A stretch of 64,000 bases of DNA from Flagellimonas_B algarum. GTDB taxonomy: Bacteria > Bacteroidota > Bacteroidia > Flavobacteriales > Flavobacteriaceae. The stretch spans positions 22,162 to 86,161 of the forward strand of contig NZ_JBEVTG010000004.1 of NCBI RefSeq assembly GCF_040513375.1. The letters run 5' to 3'. Positions 8,281-17,328 of the stretch are shown piece by piece. The translations under genes and the position numbers were made by a program. A model generated the notes under the pieces. The model was not told the DNA's origin. It saw nothing but the letters and a program-made list of their open reading frames with translations, and did no database searches. Numbering within the stretch: the first letter of the stretch is position 1; each line of letters opens with the position of its first letter.

Positions 8281-10266
8281 TTACTTGGCCTCGCCGCCTA
8301 CCTCTTCACCAGTAGGTTGGTCGACCGAAACGGATGCTTCCTCCTCCTCTTTTTCAAAAGGACGCTTGCCAAAGATCTTTTCAAGGTCATCCTTGAAAAT
8401 CACTTCTTTTTCCAACAAGCGGTCTGCGAGTTCCGATAATTTATCTTTATTGTTTTCTAAAAGCTCAATCGCCCTTTGGTACTGCTTTTCAATAATCTTG
8501 GAGATTTCCTCATCGATTTTCTGCGCGGTCTCCTCACTGTAGGGTTTCGAGAACCCATATTCGTTTTGACCCGATGAATCGTAATAGGTTATGTTGCCCA
8601 ACTCGTCGTTCAACCCATAGATCGTCACCATGGCCCGTGCCTGTTTGGTTACCTTTTCAAGATCGCTTAGGGCGCCTGTGGAAATTTTATTGAAAATCAC
8701 TTTTTCTGCAGCCCGTCCGCCCATCGTTGCGCACATCTCATCGAGCATTTGATCGGGCCTTACGATCAATCGTTCTTCGGGCAGGTACCAAGCCGCGCCC
8801 AAAGATTGGCCACGGGGCACGATGGTCACTTTGACCAATGGCGCGGCATGTTCGAGCATCCAGCTCACCGTAGCATGCCCTGCCTCGTGATAGGCAATGG
8901 TCCGTTTTTCTTCTTGTGTGATGATCTTATTTTTCTTTTCAAGTCCGCCGACGATACGGTCAACGGCATCCAAAAAGTCTTGTTTCGTTACTGCCTTTCG
9001 TTCTTTTCGAGCAGCGATCAAAGCGGCTTCATTACAGACGTTCGCAATATCGGCACCTGAAAAACCAGGGGTTTGTTTGGCCAAGAAATCAAGATCCAAG
9101 GTTTCGGCCGTTTTGATGGGCCTCAGGTGTACGTCGAAGATTTCCTTTCGCTCCCTGATATCGGGAAGATCAACATAGATCTGACGGTCGAATCGACCGG
9201 CCCGCATAAGGGCTTTGTCGAGCACGTCTGCGCGGTTGGTGGCGGCCAATACGATGACGTTCGTATTGGTTCCGAAGCCATCCATTTCGGTCAATAACTG
9301 GTTTAAGGTATTTTCACGTTCATCGTTCGAACCGGTGAAGTTGTTTTTACCGCGGGCACGCCCGATCGCATCGATTTCGTCAATAAAGATGATGGCTGGT
9401 GATTTGTCTTTTGCCTGCTTGAACAGGTCGCGCACCCTTGAGGCACCGACACCGACGAACATTTCAACGAAATCGGAACCGGAGAGTGAAAAGAACGGTA
9501 CTTTGGCTTCACCTGCAACGGCTTTTGCCAATAGGGTCTTACCCGTACCGGGAGGGCCTACCAAAAGCGCACCTTTCGGAATTTTACCGCCCAAAGAGGT
9601 GTATTTATCCGGATTCTTCAAGAATTCCACGATTTCCTGTACCTCTTCTTTAGCCCCTTCCAATCCGGCTACATCCTTGAATGAGGTTCTGGTATCCGTC
9701 TTTTCGTCGAATAATTTGGCTTTCGATTTTCCAATGTTGAAAATCTGACCGCCGGCTCCTCCACCAGCTCCACCTGACATTCTTCGCATGAGGTAAATCC
9801 AAATCCCAATGATTAGGGCGAAGGGTAAAAGGGAAAGCAACAAGTCACCGAATACGTTGTTTTCTGTATCGAAATCAACTATGGTATCGAGGTTGTTCTC
9901 TTTTTTGATGTTTTTGATCTCGTCTTCGAAGTTCTGGAGGTCCCCATAATCCAAAACGTATTGCGGGATGATTCCTGAAGAAGGGATCAGTGGTTTGTCG
10001 GCTACATTTTTATGCACGTCCTTTTTCATGGCTTCATCGGTCAAAAAGACCTTGGCCTGGCGCGTGTTCGTTATGATCAGGATTTCTTTGATGTCACCGT
10101 TCCTCAAAAACTCCTGCAACTCGGACGTCGTCGTCTTTTCGGTACTGGAGAAGGCACTACTGCCGAAGAATTGGAACCCTAAAATCAGGGCGATGATCAC
10201 ACCATAGATCCACCATGAATTAAACCTTGGTTTCTTGGGGGTATTCGCATTGTTGTCTTTTGCCAT
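8281..10266 (-). CDS. ftsH: ATP-dependent zinc metalloprotease FtsH
   Basis: 661 residues. Two transmembrane segments (about 14-35 and 128-148) bracket a periplasmic domain. The AAA+ module has Walker A GPPGTGKT near 237-244, Walker B IIFIDEID and an arginine-finger region RAGRFDRQ; the zinc protease motif HEAGH lies near 461-465. FtsH degrades membrane and regulatory proteins as a hexamer. The C-terminal tail is Glu/Val-rich. It follows rsfS by 6 bases and is followed by the LUD-domain gene, in one transcription unit. Confidence 0.97.
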   Translation of the reverse strand: MAKDNNANTPKKPRFNSWWIYGVIIALILGFQFFGSSAFSSTEKTTTSELQEFLRNGDIKEILIITNTRQAKVFLTDEAMKKDVHKNVADKPLIPSSGIIPQYVLDYGDLQNFEDEIKNIKKENNLDTIVDFDTENNVFGDLLLSLLPFALIIGIWIYLMRRMSGGAGGGAGGQIFNIGKSKAKLFDEKTDTRTSFKDVAGLEGAKEEVQEIVEFLKNPDKYTSLGGKIPKGALLVGPPGTGKTLLAKAVAGEAKVPFFSLSGSDFVEMFVGVGASRVRDLFKQAKDKSPAIIFIDEIDAIGRARGKNNFTGSNDERENTLNQLLTEMDGFGTNTNVIVLAATNRADVLDKALMRAGRFDRQIYVDLPDIRERKEIFDVHLRPIKTAETLDLDFLAKQTPGFSGADIANVCNEAALIAARKERKAVTKQDFLDAVDRIVGGLEKKNKIITQEEKRTIAYHEAGHATVSWMLEHAAPLVKVTIVPRGQSLGAAWYLPEERLIVRPDQMLDEMCATMGGRAAEKVIFNKISTGALSDLEKVTKQARAMVTIYGLNDELGNITYYDSSGQNEYGFSKPYSEETAQKIDEEISKIIEKQYQRAIELLENNKDKLSELADRLLEKEVIFKDDLEKIFGKRPFEKEEEEASVSVDQPTGEEVGGEAK

Positions 10267-10272
10267 TTCGTT

Positions 10273-10647
10273 TTAATTATAGCTGCTCTCCACCATAGTG
10301 ACCTTGGCATCACCCCAAAGTCCTTCAATGTCATAAAACTCCCGAACATGCTTTTGAAACACATGGACCACTACATTGACATAATCCATTAAGACCCATT
10401 CCGCGTTGTCAGAGCCTTCGATATGCCAAGGTTTGTCTTTGATTGATTTGCTTACTGTCTTTTGTATAGAGGAAACAATGGCGTTGACATGGGTGTTCGA
10501 TGTGCCGTTGCAAATAATAAAGTAGTCGCAGACCGTATTTTCAATTTCCCTCAAATCAAGTAGGTTGATGTCTATCCCCTTGACTTCTTCAATTCCGTGT
10601 AGTATTAAAGCAATGAGTTCATCTGCGCTAGCTTTGTTTTTCTGCAT
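10273..10647 (-). CDS. rsfS: Ribosomal silencing factor RsfS
   Basis: 124 residues, matching RsfS/Iojap in length and motifs (DIREIENTV-type segment read here as DLREIENTVCDYFIICNGTSNTHVNAI, and WVLMDYVNVVVHVF). It binds uL14 on the 50S subunit and blocks subunit joining during starvation. It is the first gene of the minus-strand rsfS-ftsH-LUD-cdsA-psd-acbp unit and is divergent from birA; a TAnnTTTG box lies 20 bases upstream of its start. Confidence 0.93.
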   Translation of the reverse strand: MQKNKASADELIALILHGIEEVKGIDINLLDLREIENTVCDYFIICNGTSNTHVNAIVSSIQKTVSKSIKDKPWHIEGSDNAEWVLMDYVNVVVHVFQKHVREFYDIEGLWGDAKVTMVESSYN

Positions 10648-10666
10648 TCAAAAATTTTAGTTTCTA

Positions 10667-10674
10667 CAAAGTTA
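10667..10674 (-). promoter_or_regulatory. Candidate -7 box upstream of rsfS
   Basis: TAACTTTG on the minus strand matches the Bacteroidota -7 consensus TAnnTTTG, 19 bases before the rsfS ATG. No convincing TTG at the -33 position was found, so the call is tentative. Confidence 0.4.
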
Positions 10675-10736
10675 TTACTTTTTTGTTTTGACCCCTTGGG
10701 ATTTTAACATTACATTGAAAACCAAGCAAGAGCTGT

Positions 10737-11471
10737 ATGATGCAGATAATCAAACTTGATGCCACGCCCTCGACCAATACCTTTCTCAAAGAACTCTCGG
10801 CCAATCAAACCCTGAACGACTATACGGTTGTCGTGACCGAATCCCAGACCCAAGGGCGCGGTCAACAAGGGGCTATATGGCAATCTGAAGGTGGCAAAAA
10901 CCTGACAATGAGTGTGTTGAAAACCGGTGTCGATCTACAGGCTTCCGAACACTTTCTTTTGAATATCCTTGTCTCTCTTGCCGTGAAGGATGTTTTAGAC
11001 GAACTGTCAGTGCCCGATATCAAGGTGAAATGGCCTAACGACATAATGTCAGGAAACCGAAAGGTTTGTGGCATTCTTATCGAGAACGTCCTCCGGGGTG
11101 AACATATCGCACGATCGGTCATCGGAATCGGGCTCAATGTAAACCAGACTGCATTCAAAGGGTTGGAACGGGCAGCGTCGGTGCGGCTTTTGACCGGAAA
11201 AACCCACGATTTGGGGATGGTACGCGAAAAGTTGCTCCACGCATTGAAATCCAGTTTCAAGTTTTGTGAGAAAAAGGGGGACGAAACCTTACGGAAGCAC
11301 TATGATCAGGCCCTTTTTAGAAAGGGGCGCCCGAGCACTTTTGAAAACCGAAACGGTCAGCGTTTCAATGCCGTGATACTCGGGGTTTCGAATCAGGGTT
11401 TGCTACAGTTGCAGACCGAAACGGAATCCGTCGTGGAATTCGGATTCAAAGAGGTCAAGCTTTGTTATTGA
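10737..11471 (+). CDS. birA: Biotin--[acetyl-CoA-carboxylase] ligase
   Basis: 244 residues, catalytic domain only: no N-terminal DNA-binding helix-turn-helix, so it is a ligase and not the BirA repressor form. Motifs are STNTFLKE, the biotinyl-AMP loop TQGRGQQG near 38-45, KWPNDIM and GIGLNVNQ. It attaches biotin to the carboxyl carrier protein of acetyl-CoA carboxylase. Two adjacent ATG codons (10737 and 10740) are possible starts. Its stop overlaps the convergent SRPBCC gene by 7 bases. Confidence 0.93.
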   Translation: MMQIIKLDATPSTNTFLKELSANQTLNDYTVVVTESQTQGRGQQGAIWQSEGGKNLTMSVLKTGVDLQASEHFLLNILVSLAVKDVLDELSVPDIKVKWPNDIMSGNRKVCGILIENVLRGEHIARSVIGIGLNVNQTAFKGLERAASVRLLTGKTHDLGMVREKLLHALKSSFKFCEKKGDETLRKHYDQALFRKGRPSTFENRNGQRFNAVILGVSNQGLLQLQTETESVVEFGFKEVKLCY

Positions 11472-11863
11472 CCGATACGGTCGAAATTGGAGGCGAGGGT
11501 CTCCATAAAGTTGGTGATCGGTCTTTTGATCATCATGGCCATCATGGCGTTGAATTTGCCTTCGAACCCTAGACTTACCTCACTTTCAGTATCCGACACC
11601 GAAGCAATATCCATATTCAGTCGAAAAGGAAGTTTGTCGCTTGCCGCGCCATAGACGACATGCGAGTTCGGGGTCTGCTCTTTCAAACGGAGGATGATCT
11701 CTGGCATTCCGGAGAGGGCGAAACGAAAGGTGCGTTCGTCCAAAATTTCGAATTTTTCGGTATTCTCGGGCATGAGTATCTCGAAATTCTTGATGTCGGT
11801 CAAAAATTCGAAGACTTCCGCGCTGCTCTTGGCAACCGCCTTTTTTGGGATTTCAATATGCAT
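11465..11863 (-). CDS. SRPBCC family protein (START/Bet v1-like)
   Basis: 132 residues of the SRPBCC ligand-binding fold: an N-terminal strand MHIEIPKKAV, the helix segment VFEFLTDIKNFEILMP and a C-terminal long helix ending FMETLASNFDRIG. Members bind hydrophobic ligands; I cannot name a function. It starts 3 bases after the pyrE stop and is probably translated from the pyrE message. Confidence 0.75.
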   Translation of the reverse strand: MHIEIPKKAVAKSSAEVFEFLTDIKNFEILMPENTEKFEILDERTFRFALSGMPEIILRLKEQTPNSHVVYGAASDKLPFRLNMDIASVSDTESEVSLGFEGKFNAMMAMMIKRPITNFMETLASNFDRIGQ

Positions 11864-11866
11864 GAT

Positions 11867-12508
11867 CTATGGATTCCATTGTTGCGGGGCTTGACGCCAT
11901 TGCAACAGGGTTTGTAACTGTTCTTCTTTGATATAATCGGTCTTTGAGGCCCTGTCGATCAAATGCCCGTAATCACTTAGGGTATGCAAGGTAACCCCCG
12001 CCTCCGAAAAATTCGTTTCGGCCAGTTCGAACCCGTAAGAGAAAATTCCTAGCATTCCTTTGACGTTCGCAGACGCATCGCGCAAGGCTTTGACGGCGTT
12101 CAGACTACTTTTTCCGGTACTGATAAGGTCTTCGATGACCACGACAGACTGACCGGCTTCCAACTTTCCTTCGATTTGGTTTTGACGGCCGTGCGATTTA
12201 GGTTCAGGGCGCACGTAAACAAAGGGAAGCCCCATGGCTTCTGCCACCAAAATACCGATACCGATAGCCCCGGTAGCCACCCCGGCGATGACTTCGGGTT
12301 TTCCGTGGATGTGATCAACCTGCTTTGCCATTTCCTCACGGATGAAATTCCGGATCTGGGGGTAGGAAAGCACGATCCTGTTGTCACAATATATGGGTGA
12401 TTTCCAGCCTGAAGCCCAAGTGAACGGATTTTCAGGTCTCAACTTAATTGCATTAATTTGCAGCAATAGCTCAGCTGTTTTCTCTGCGCTGTTCTTATCA
12501 AAAATCAT
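11867..12508 (-). CDS. pyrE: Orotate phosphoribosyltransferase
   Basis: 213 residues from the ATG at 12508, which gives the standard N-terminus MIFDKNSAEKTAELL; a longer frame begins at 12577 but adds 23 residues overlapping the divergent gene. The PRPP-binding motif VVVIEDLISTGKSS lies at 122-135. The enzyme converts orotate and PRPP to OMP in pyrimidine synthesis. A TACATTTG box ends 4 bases before the ATG, which both supports this start and predicts a leaderless message. The divergent NUDIX gene starts only 7 bases away. Confidence 0.93.
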   Translation of the reverse strand: MIFDKNSAEKTAELLLQINAIKLRPENPFTWASGWKSPIYCDNRIVLSYPQIRNFIREEMAKQVDHIHGKPEVIAGVATGAIGIGILVAEAMGLPFVYVRPEPKSHGRQNQIEGKLEAGQSVVVIEDLISTGKSSLNAVKALRDASANVKGMLGIFSYGFELAETNFSEAGVTLHTLSDYGHLIDRASKTDYIKEEQLQTLLQWRQAPQQWNP

Positions 12509-12512
12509 TGGG

Positions 12513-12520
12513 CAAATGTA
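12513..12520 (-). promoter_or_regulatory. Candidate -7 box of pyrE
   Basis: TACATTTG on the minus strand, an exact TAnnTTTG match, 4 bases before the pyrE ATG. No TTG is present at 17-22 bases upstream, so strength is uncertain. The box overlaps the first codons of the divergent NUDIX gene (ATG at 12516). Confidence 0.5.
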
Positions 12521-13127
12521 TAAAGTTTTTGTTAATGAGTCCCCGCTAATCTTAACAAACGAAAAGCCTTCGAGCAATAGTGGTCATGTTTTTTTGATGG
12601 AAGACGATGCGATAAAATACGCTATTGAGTCCTTGTCGAAGAAGCTGTTGGACCATGCGTATATCTATGATCCCGGAGACGATATCCTAGAACAATTTTC
12701 GAGTAAGATCCCTATTGTGGTAGCAGCAGGAGGCTTGGTCACCAACAAGAAAGGAAAAGTCTTGTTCATCTATCGAAACGATAAATGGGACCTTCCTAAG
12801 GGTAAGCTCGATAAAGGGGAATCCATTGAAAAGGCCGCAGTTCGTGAGGTCGAAGAGGAGACAGGTGTCAAAGACCTTGTGGTTGAGGGCTTTCTTCGAA
12901 AAACCTACCATATCTTCAAAAGAGGAGGAAAATTCCAATTGAAACAGGTGTACTGGTTCTCCATGACCACCAACTATGAAGGCAAGTTAGTGGGGCAGCT
13001 TGATGAGGGCATTACCAAAGTTAAATGGTTGGGCCCAAAAAAAATGGCCAAGGCCTTGACCAATTCCTATTTCAATATCAAACTGTTGTTCAACGAAGCG
13101 ACCATTTCGATAAAAGCCCAGCAGTAA
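12516..13127 (+). CDS. NUDIX hydrolase
   Basis: 203 residues from the ATG at 12516, which gives MYKVFVNESPLIL; a longer open frame from 12381 would run through the pyrE start region antisense and is unlikely. The NUDIX box GX5EX7REUXEEXGU is complete at 96-118 (G96, E102, R110, E111, E114, E115, G117). The extra N-terminal 65 residues are typical of the flavobacterial form of this family. It should hydrolyse a nucleoside diphosphate derivative; substrate unknown. Its 3' end overlaps the convergent M14 gene by 38 bases. Confidence 0.88.
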   Translation: MYKVFVNESPLILTNEKPSSNSGHVFLMEDDAIKYAIESLSKKLLDHAYIYDPGDDILEQFSSKIPIVVAAGGLVTNKKGKVLFIYRNDKWDLPKGKLDKGESIEKAAVREVEEETGVKDLVVEGFLRKTYHIFKRGGKFQLKQVYWFSMTTNYEGKLVGQLDEGITKVKWLGPKKMAKALTNSYFNIKLLFNEATISIKAQQ

Positions 13128-14910
13128 GATCTTTATCGACAATGCGGTAAATGGGGTATTGCAAGTGGGCGCTTTCATAGTGCTTCGATCGTTTGAACAA
13201 GTAATCCAATTGGGCATACCAATTCGCCGCGAATTCCGGTTCAGTGGCCCGCTTTGCCGAGAATGCGGCCTGGAGTTCCGGGTCGTCTTCAAGCATGGTT
13301 GCTGCTACATCTTCGAAAACATAGGGTGAAAAGCCTTCTTTTTGTTGAAGGATCGTATCAAAGAAATTCCAGTTGAAGAACGAATCGGGTGCGTTGGGTT
13401 CCAAGGTTTCCAAAAGGTACCGCGCTCCCTCTTGATCTAAAGGAACCAAGATATCACCCGCTTCGAAGAACACCGATTTTTCATTGGTTTCAACCGTAGT
13501 GTTGTAATGCAAGTAGTGTCCTTCATAGGCCCGCGATGACGTTCCGTAATCGGCAATGCGATACGATTGGACCCTTAGACTAGTGTCTTGTGGGATCGGG
13601 TAAAACGAAATGGCATTGGCCGATAGCCGTTCGATAATGTCCGACCATGCTTTTTTGATCACATAAGCGGCAGGTACCTCAATGGTATCCAAGGGGATTT
13701 CATAATTATCGTACCGCACGGTTTTGGTGAACGGCTTATCGCGATCATATTTCAATCGGGGCAAACCGGTGACCTTGCTGGTCAAGGTGTCGACTTTGAA
13801 ACCCTTGAATTGCAAGCTGCTGTGACGAGTGGTATCCTTTTGCCAATTCAAGTGGTATTGTGTTAAGGCAAGATTACGCTTGCGATCTTCTTCTTGGTTG
13901 CCCACGATGGTCTCATGATCTTGCTCGACGATATCCAACATGGTCTTCATCAATGCATACGTACCTTCGACCCTTTGCTTGTAGGGTTTGAGCATATGTG
14001 TTTCGACCATCATCCCCAAGGTGTTCCAAAGCGTGGTATAACCAGTTGAATAGCGGGGATGATCATGAAATTGACTAAAACCCGATTCGGGAGAACGGTT
14101 GAAAACGTTTACGTAGGGGGTAATGTCCCATGCTGCCTTGGCCAATCCCGCCTCTAATTTTGGCATCAGGCTATTATGGAGGTAGGCTCCCGAGGCGCCG
14201 CCCAATTTGTTATGCTGTGTAAAAAGATGGGTCAAGGTATATTGATAGTCCGCTCCATTGCTTACATGGTTATCGATAAAAACCGCCGGTTTGACCAAAT
14301 GGAAAATCTGGGCAAAAGTTTTGGCGTTTTCCGAATCCATTTTGATAAAATCACGATTCAAGTCATAATTCCTCGCATTGCCCCTAAACCCATATTCCAA
14401 GGGGCCGTTTTGATTTGCGCGACTTGTAGCGTTCCGATTGCGCATGCCACCGACGTTGTAGACCGGAATGGTCGCTAGGACCACATTTTCGGGGGACTCC
14501 AAGACGGCTGTGGCCAGATCCCTGAACAGCATCATGGTGGCATCGATGCCATCGCTTTCACCAGGATGGATGCCATTGTTGATCAGCAAGACGGATTTCG
14601 ACTCCCTGATTTTCGAAAAGTTGAATTCCCCATCCGGATTATAAGTCACCAAATGAAGGGGGTACCCGCTGTCGGTTTGCCCAATGGTCTGGACGTTGAT
14701 TGAAGAGAACGATCTGGAAAGCGCTAGGTAAAATTCGATAACTTCTTCATAGGTAGCGGTCTCGGTACCTTTTGAAGTCTCGAAGGTGGTGTCGAATCGA
14801 AAGGATTTGGAGGTTTCGGCCGGGTTGCATGCCCAAAAGAACAACGCAAGAAAGAGGAAACGGGAAAAATTGGAAAATGTCACTTCGGATGGCTTGATGA
14901 TGAGCCCCAA
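13090..14910 (-). CDS. M14 family zinc carboxypeptidase-like lipoprotein
   Basis: 606 residues. A hydrophobic signal ending LALFFWAC puts a lipidation Cys at 28, so it should be an envelope lipoprotein. The M14 zinc site is visible: HPGE at 115-118 (His115, Glu118) and His215 in DNHVSNG; a VETHML segment follows about 100 residues later. The peptide substrate is unknown. The last 250 residues are outside the peptidase core. Its 3' end overlaps the NUDIX gene by 38 bases, the largest convergent overlap in the window. Confidence 0.87.
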   Translation of the reverse strand: MGLIIKPSEVTFSNFSRFLFLALFFWACNPAETSKSFRFDTTFETSKGTETATYEEVIEFYLALSRSFSSINVQTIGQTDSGYPLHLVTYNPDGEFNFSKIRESKSVLLINNGIHPGESDGIDATMMLFRDLATAVLESPENVVLATIPVYNVGGMRNRNATSRANQNGPLEYGFRGNARNYDLNRDFIKMDSENAKTFAQIFHLVKPAVFIDNHVSNGADYQYTLTHLFTQHNKLGGASGAYLHNSLMPKLEAGLAKAAWDITPYVNVFNRSPESGFSQFHDHPRYSTGYTTLWNTLGMMVETHMLKPYKQRVEGTYALMKTMLDIVEQDHETIVGNQEEDRKRNLALTQYHLNWQKDTTRHSSLQFKGFKVDTLTSKVTGLPRLKYDRDKPFTKTVRYDNYEIPLDTIEVPAAYVIKKAWSDIIERLSANAISFYPIPQDTSLRVQSYRIADYGTSSRAYEGHYLHYNTTVETNEKSVFFEAGDILVPLDQEGARYLLETLEPNAPDSFFNWNFFDTILQQKEGFSPYVFEDVAATMLEDDPELQAAFSAKRATEPEFAANWYAQLDYLFKRSKHYESAHLQYPIYRIVDKDLTAGLLSKWSLR

Positions 14911-14927
14911 AAGTATTGAATATCCCT

Positions 14928-15341
14928 TTATGATGCCATTTCCATGCCTACCAATAAATCGTTGAGCTGCAGGTCGTAAATGGGTTTGGTGATGAAGTCG
15001 ATTTGAAAACTGGCCTTATTACAGAAATATTCCCATTTTTTTCGATCACTCACGTCAATCGATGAGGTGATGATCTTGATCCTGATTTTGGTGTCGATGT
15101 TCATGGCCATGAACTTTTCGAGAAACGTCCAGCCATCCATCACCGGCATATTGATGTCAAGAAAGATTACCGAAGGCAGAGGAATACCTTGTATACGCTG
15201 TAATTCAATGGCATCCAAGGCGTCTTTTCCGTTATGGAATTCCTTGATGGGAATATCCATCGGTATCCGCCCGAGGATTTTCTTAAGTCCGAAAATGGTG
15301 ATCAGATCGTCGTCTACTATGTAAATCGAATTAATCGTCAT
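14928..15341 (-). CDS. Response regulator, single receiver domain
   Basis: 137 residues from the ATG at 15341, giving MTINSIYIVDDDL. The acidic pocket (Asp10-Asp12), the phospho-acceptor Asp62 in FLDINMPVMDG and the conserved Lys in ITKPI are present. There is no output domain, so it acts through protein contacts or as a phosphorelay intermediate. It overlaps the 3' end of the PAS histidine kinase by 11 bases and is very likely its partner. Confidence 0.9.
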   Translation of the reverse strand: MTINSIYIVDDDLITIFGLKKILGRIPMDIPIKEFHNGKDALDAIELQRIQGIPLPSVIFLDINMPVMDGWTFLEKFMAMNIDTKIRIKIITSSIDVSDRKKWEYFCNKASFQIDFITKPIYDLQLNDLLVGMEMAS

Positions 15342-17172
15342 GGAAGTATACGTTAAAGGTTGATCCCTGCTCTGGTTCGCTGCATGCCATGATGCTTCCG
15401 CCCATAGCCTCAATTTGGTTTTTCGTAATGTACAACCCGATACCCCGGGCGTCGACATTATTGTGGAAGGTCTTATACATACCGAACAATTTCTTGCCGT
15501 ATTTGTTCAAATCAATTCCCAAACCATTATCACCAATACTGAATTGGATATGCCCGTCTTGCTTTCTGCATTCGAGACGAATTTGGGGTTGGCGGTCCGG
15601 ATGTCGGTATTTCACGGCATTGGTCAAGAGGTTCAGGATAATACTTTCCAAATAGGCCGGAACTGCCTTGATGTTCATGCTGTCGGGGATCGTATTGGTA
15701 ATCTCGACTTGGTTTTTTTGAAGGAAACCTGCCAGGTTCTGTTGCACCCGGGTAATGTATTCGTTCAAGTTCAATGTTTTTTTCTCAAGGCTGACATTCG
15801 TACTGATATCAACGACTTCGTTCAGGTTTTCCAAAGTATCCATAAGGTTATCGGAAGCGTGTAGCAGCATATCCAAAATGCGTTTTTTCTCCTTGTCGTC
15901 CTTTTCATTGACCAAAAAGTCGAGCAGCATCGAGAAATTCGCTGTATGCGATCTTAGATTATGGGAAACGATATGGGCGAAGTTGATCAGTTTTTTGTTC
16001 TGTACCGAAGTCACATTGATCAAGTCACGCAATTGATCCTCTTTTTGTTTGATATTGGTGATGTCGACACTGATTCCTATAATGCCTTTGGCCTGCCCTT
16101 CGATATTGACCAATGGAATTTTCGAGGTGAGGAAGGTGGTTGCTTCTCCGTCTTTTTTCAAACCGATGGTTTCCTTACCTATAATCGGTTTCAAGGTTTT
16201 CATGACTTGTAGGTCTTCTTCTCTAGACAATTCGGCGCAATGGCTTTCGAATAGGTCGAAATCGGTCTTTCCGAGGACCTCTTCTTGCGTTGCCCCCAAA
16301 TATTCGCATTCGGCATTATTGACCAGGGTTTTGCGCGATTCCTTGTCTTTGACGAAGACATTCAGCGGGAGGTTGTCGATAATCGAACGCAAGAGCTGTT
16401 CACTTTCAAGGGTCTTGATGGTGGCGACCACTTCTTCGGTGATGTCTTGGATGGTTCCGATCAAACGGGTGACCTTTCCTTCTTTGTACAAGGCCTTACC
16501 CGCTGCGATAACCCAACGTTCATTGCCGTTGGCGGTAATCAATTGCACTTTCTCAGACCAGGCCTCCCCTTTATGGATGCCATTATGCACCAACATGGCA
16601 ATGGTGTTTCTATCATGACCCCGTTTATAGAAGTTGATCGCCGTTTCGACACTTGGTATGTATGAAGGAGCTACTTCATGAATGCGTTTGGTCATTTCGG
16701 ACCATTCCAGTTGTTCGGTGTTCACATTGTACTCCCAAGTGCCTACTTTTGAAATTTCAGACTGGTCACGAAGTAGGTTTTCCAATTTTTCAAACTTGAT
16801 CTCGTCTTCCATTTTCTTGGTCACATCCTGTACCTGTACTATGACCCCAATGATGTTCTCCGATGCATCATACCAAGGCGAATTCGACCATTCGAACCAT
16901 TTTTCGGTACCATCTTCCAACAGTTTGTTCTGCAGTCCGTATTCGGTGCTCCCTTGCAAGCATCGTTCTAGGCATTGCTGCCATGATTCGGTATTGCTAT
17001 CCGGAAACAAGGAACATATGTTTTTTGCGACCACCTCATGCAAATCATATTCAAAATAGGACAACCAGCTATTGGAAGCGGTGACCAAATCAAAATTGGT
17101 ATCGATCAGTGCGATAGGTTGTGGCAATTGTTTGACCAAATAGGTGTGGTCGTAGGTTTTGACGGTTTTCAA
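15331..17172 (-). CDS. PAS-domain sensor histidine kinase
   Basis: 613 residues, no transmembrane segment, so a cytosolic sensor. Three PAS domains are recognisable at about 11-118, 135-250 and 258-378, each ending in a PAC-like strand (VIVQVQDVT, IGTIQDIT, IGISVDIT). The phospho-acceptor is His404 in IVSHNLRSH; the ATPase domain has the N box (LLTNAVKY, Asn518), G1 DNGLGID and G2 GIGLYITK, so it should be active. The start is a TTG at 17172 because no ATG is available upstream. It is co-expressed with the overlapping receiver gene. Confidence 0.9.
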   Translation of the reverse strand: MKTVKTYDHTYLVKQLPQPIALIDTNFDLVTASNSWLSYFEYDLHEVVAKNICSLFPDSNTESWQQCLERCLQGSTEYGLQNKLLEDGTEKWFEWSNSPWYDASENIIGVIVQVQDVTKKMEDEIKFEKLENLLRDQSEISKVGTWEYNVNTEQLEWSEMTKRIHEVAPSYIPSVETAINFYKRGHDRNTIAMLVHNGIHKGEAWSEKVQLITANGNERWVIAAGKALYKEGKVTRLIGTIQDITEEVVATIKTLESEQLLRSIIDNLPLNVFVKDKESRKTLVNNAECEYLGATQEEVLGKTDFDLFESHCAELSREEDLQVMKTLKPIIGKETIGLKKDGEATTFLTSKIPLVNIEGQAKGIIGISVDITNIKQKEDQLRDLINVTSVQNKKLINFAHIVSHNLRSHTANFSMLLDFLVNEKDDKEKKRILDMLLHASDNLMDTLENLNEVVDISTNVSLEKKTLNLNEYITRVQQNLAGFLQKNQVEITNTIPDSMNIKAVPAYLESIILNLLTNAVKYRHPDRQPQIRLECRKQDGHIQFSIGDNGLGIDLNKYGKKLFGMYKTFHNNVDARGIGLYITKNQIEAMGGSIMACSEPEQGSTFNVYFHDD

Positions 17173-17328
17173 AATGTAGTGTTTAAGATTTGGGATCTTG
17201 ACTTAATACGTAATTACTTACAATATTATAAGTATATAACTACAAATAGAAGATAATGTTGTGTAGGGTGCGAAAGCTGTGGTGAGCCAAGTTCCGGGCG
17301 TTTGGAACCATGACATGTTGATGCCTGA

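Noticed and set aside
12381..12515. Upstream extension of the NUDIX gene
   Set aside because: Would overlap the pyrE start antisense; the ATG at 12516 gives the usual N-terminus of the family.
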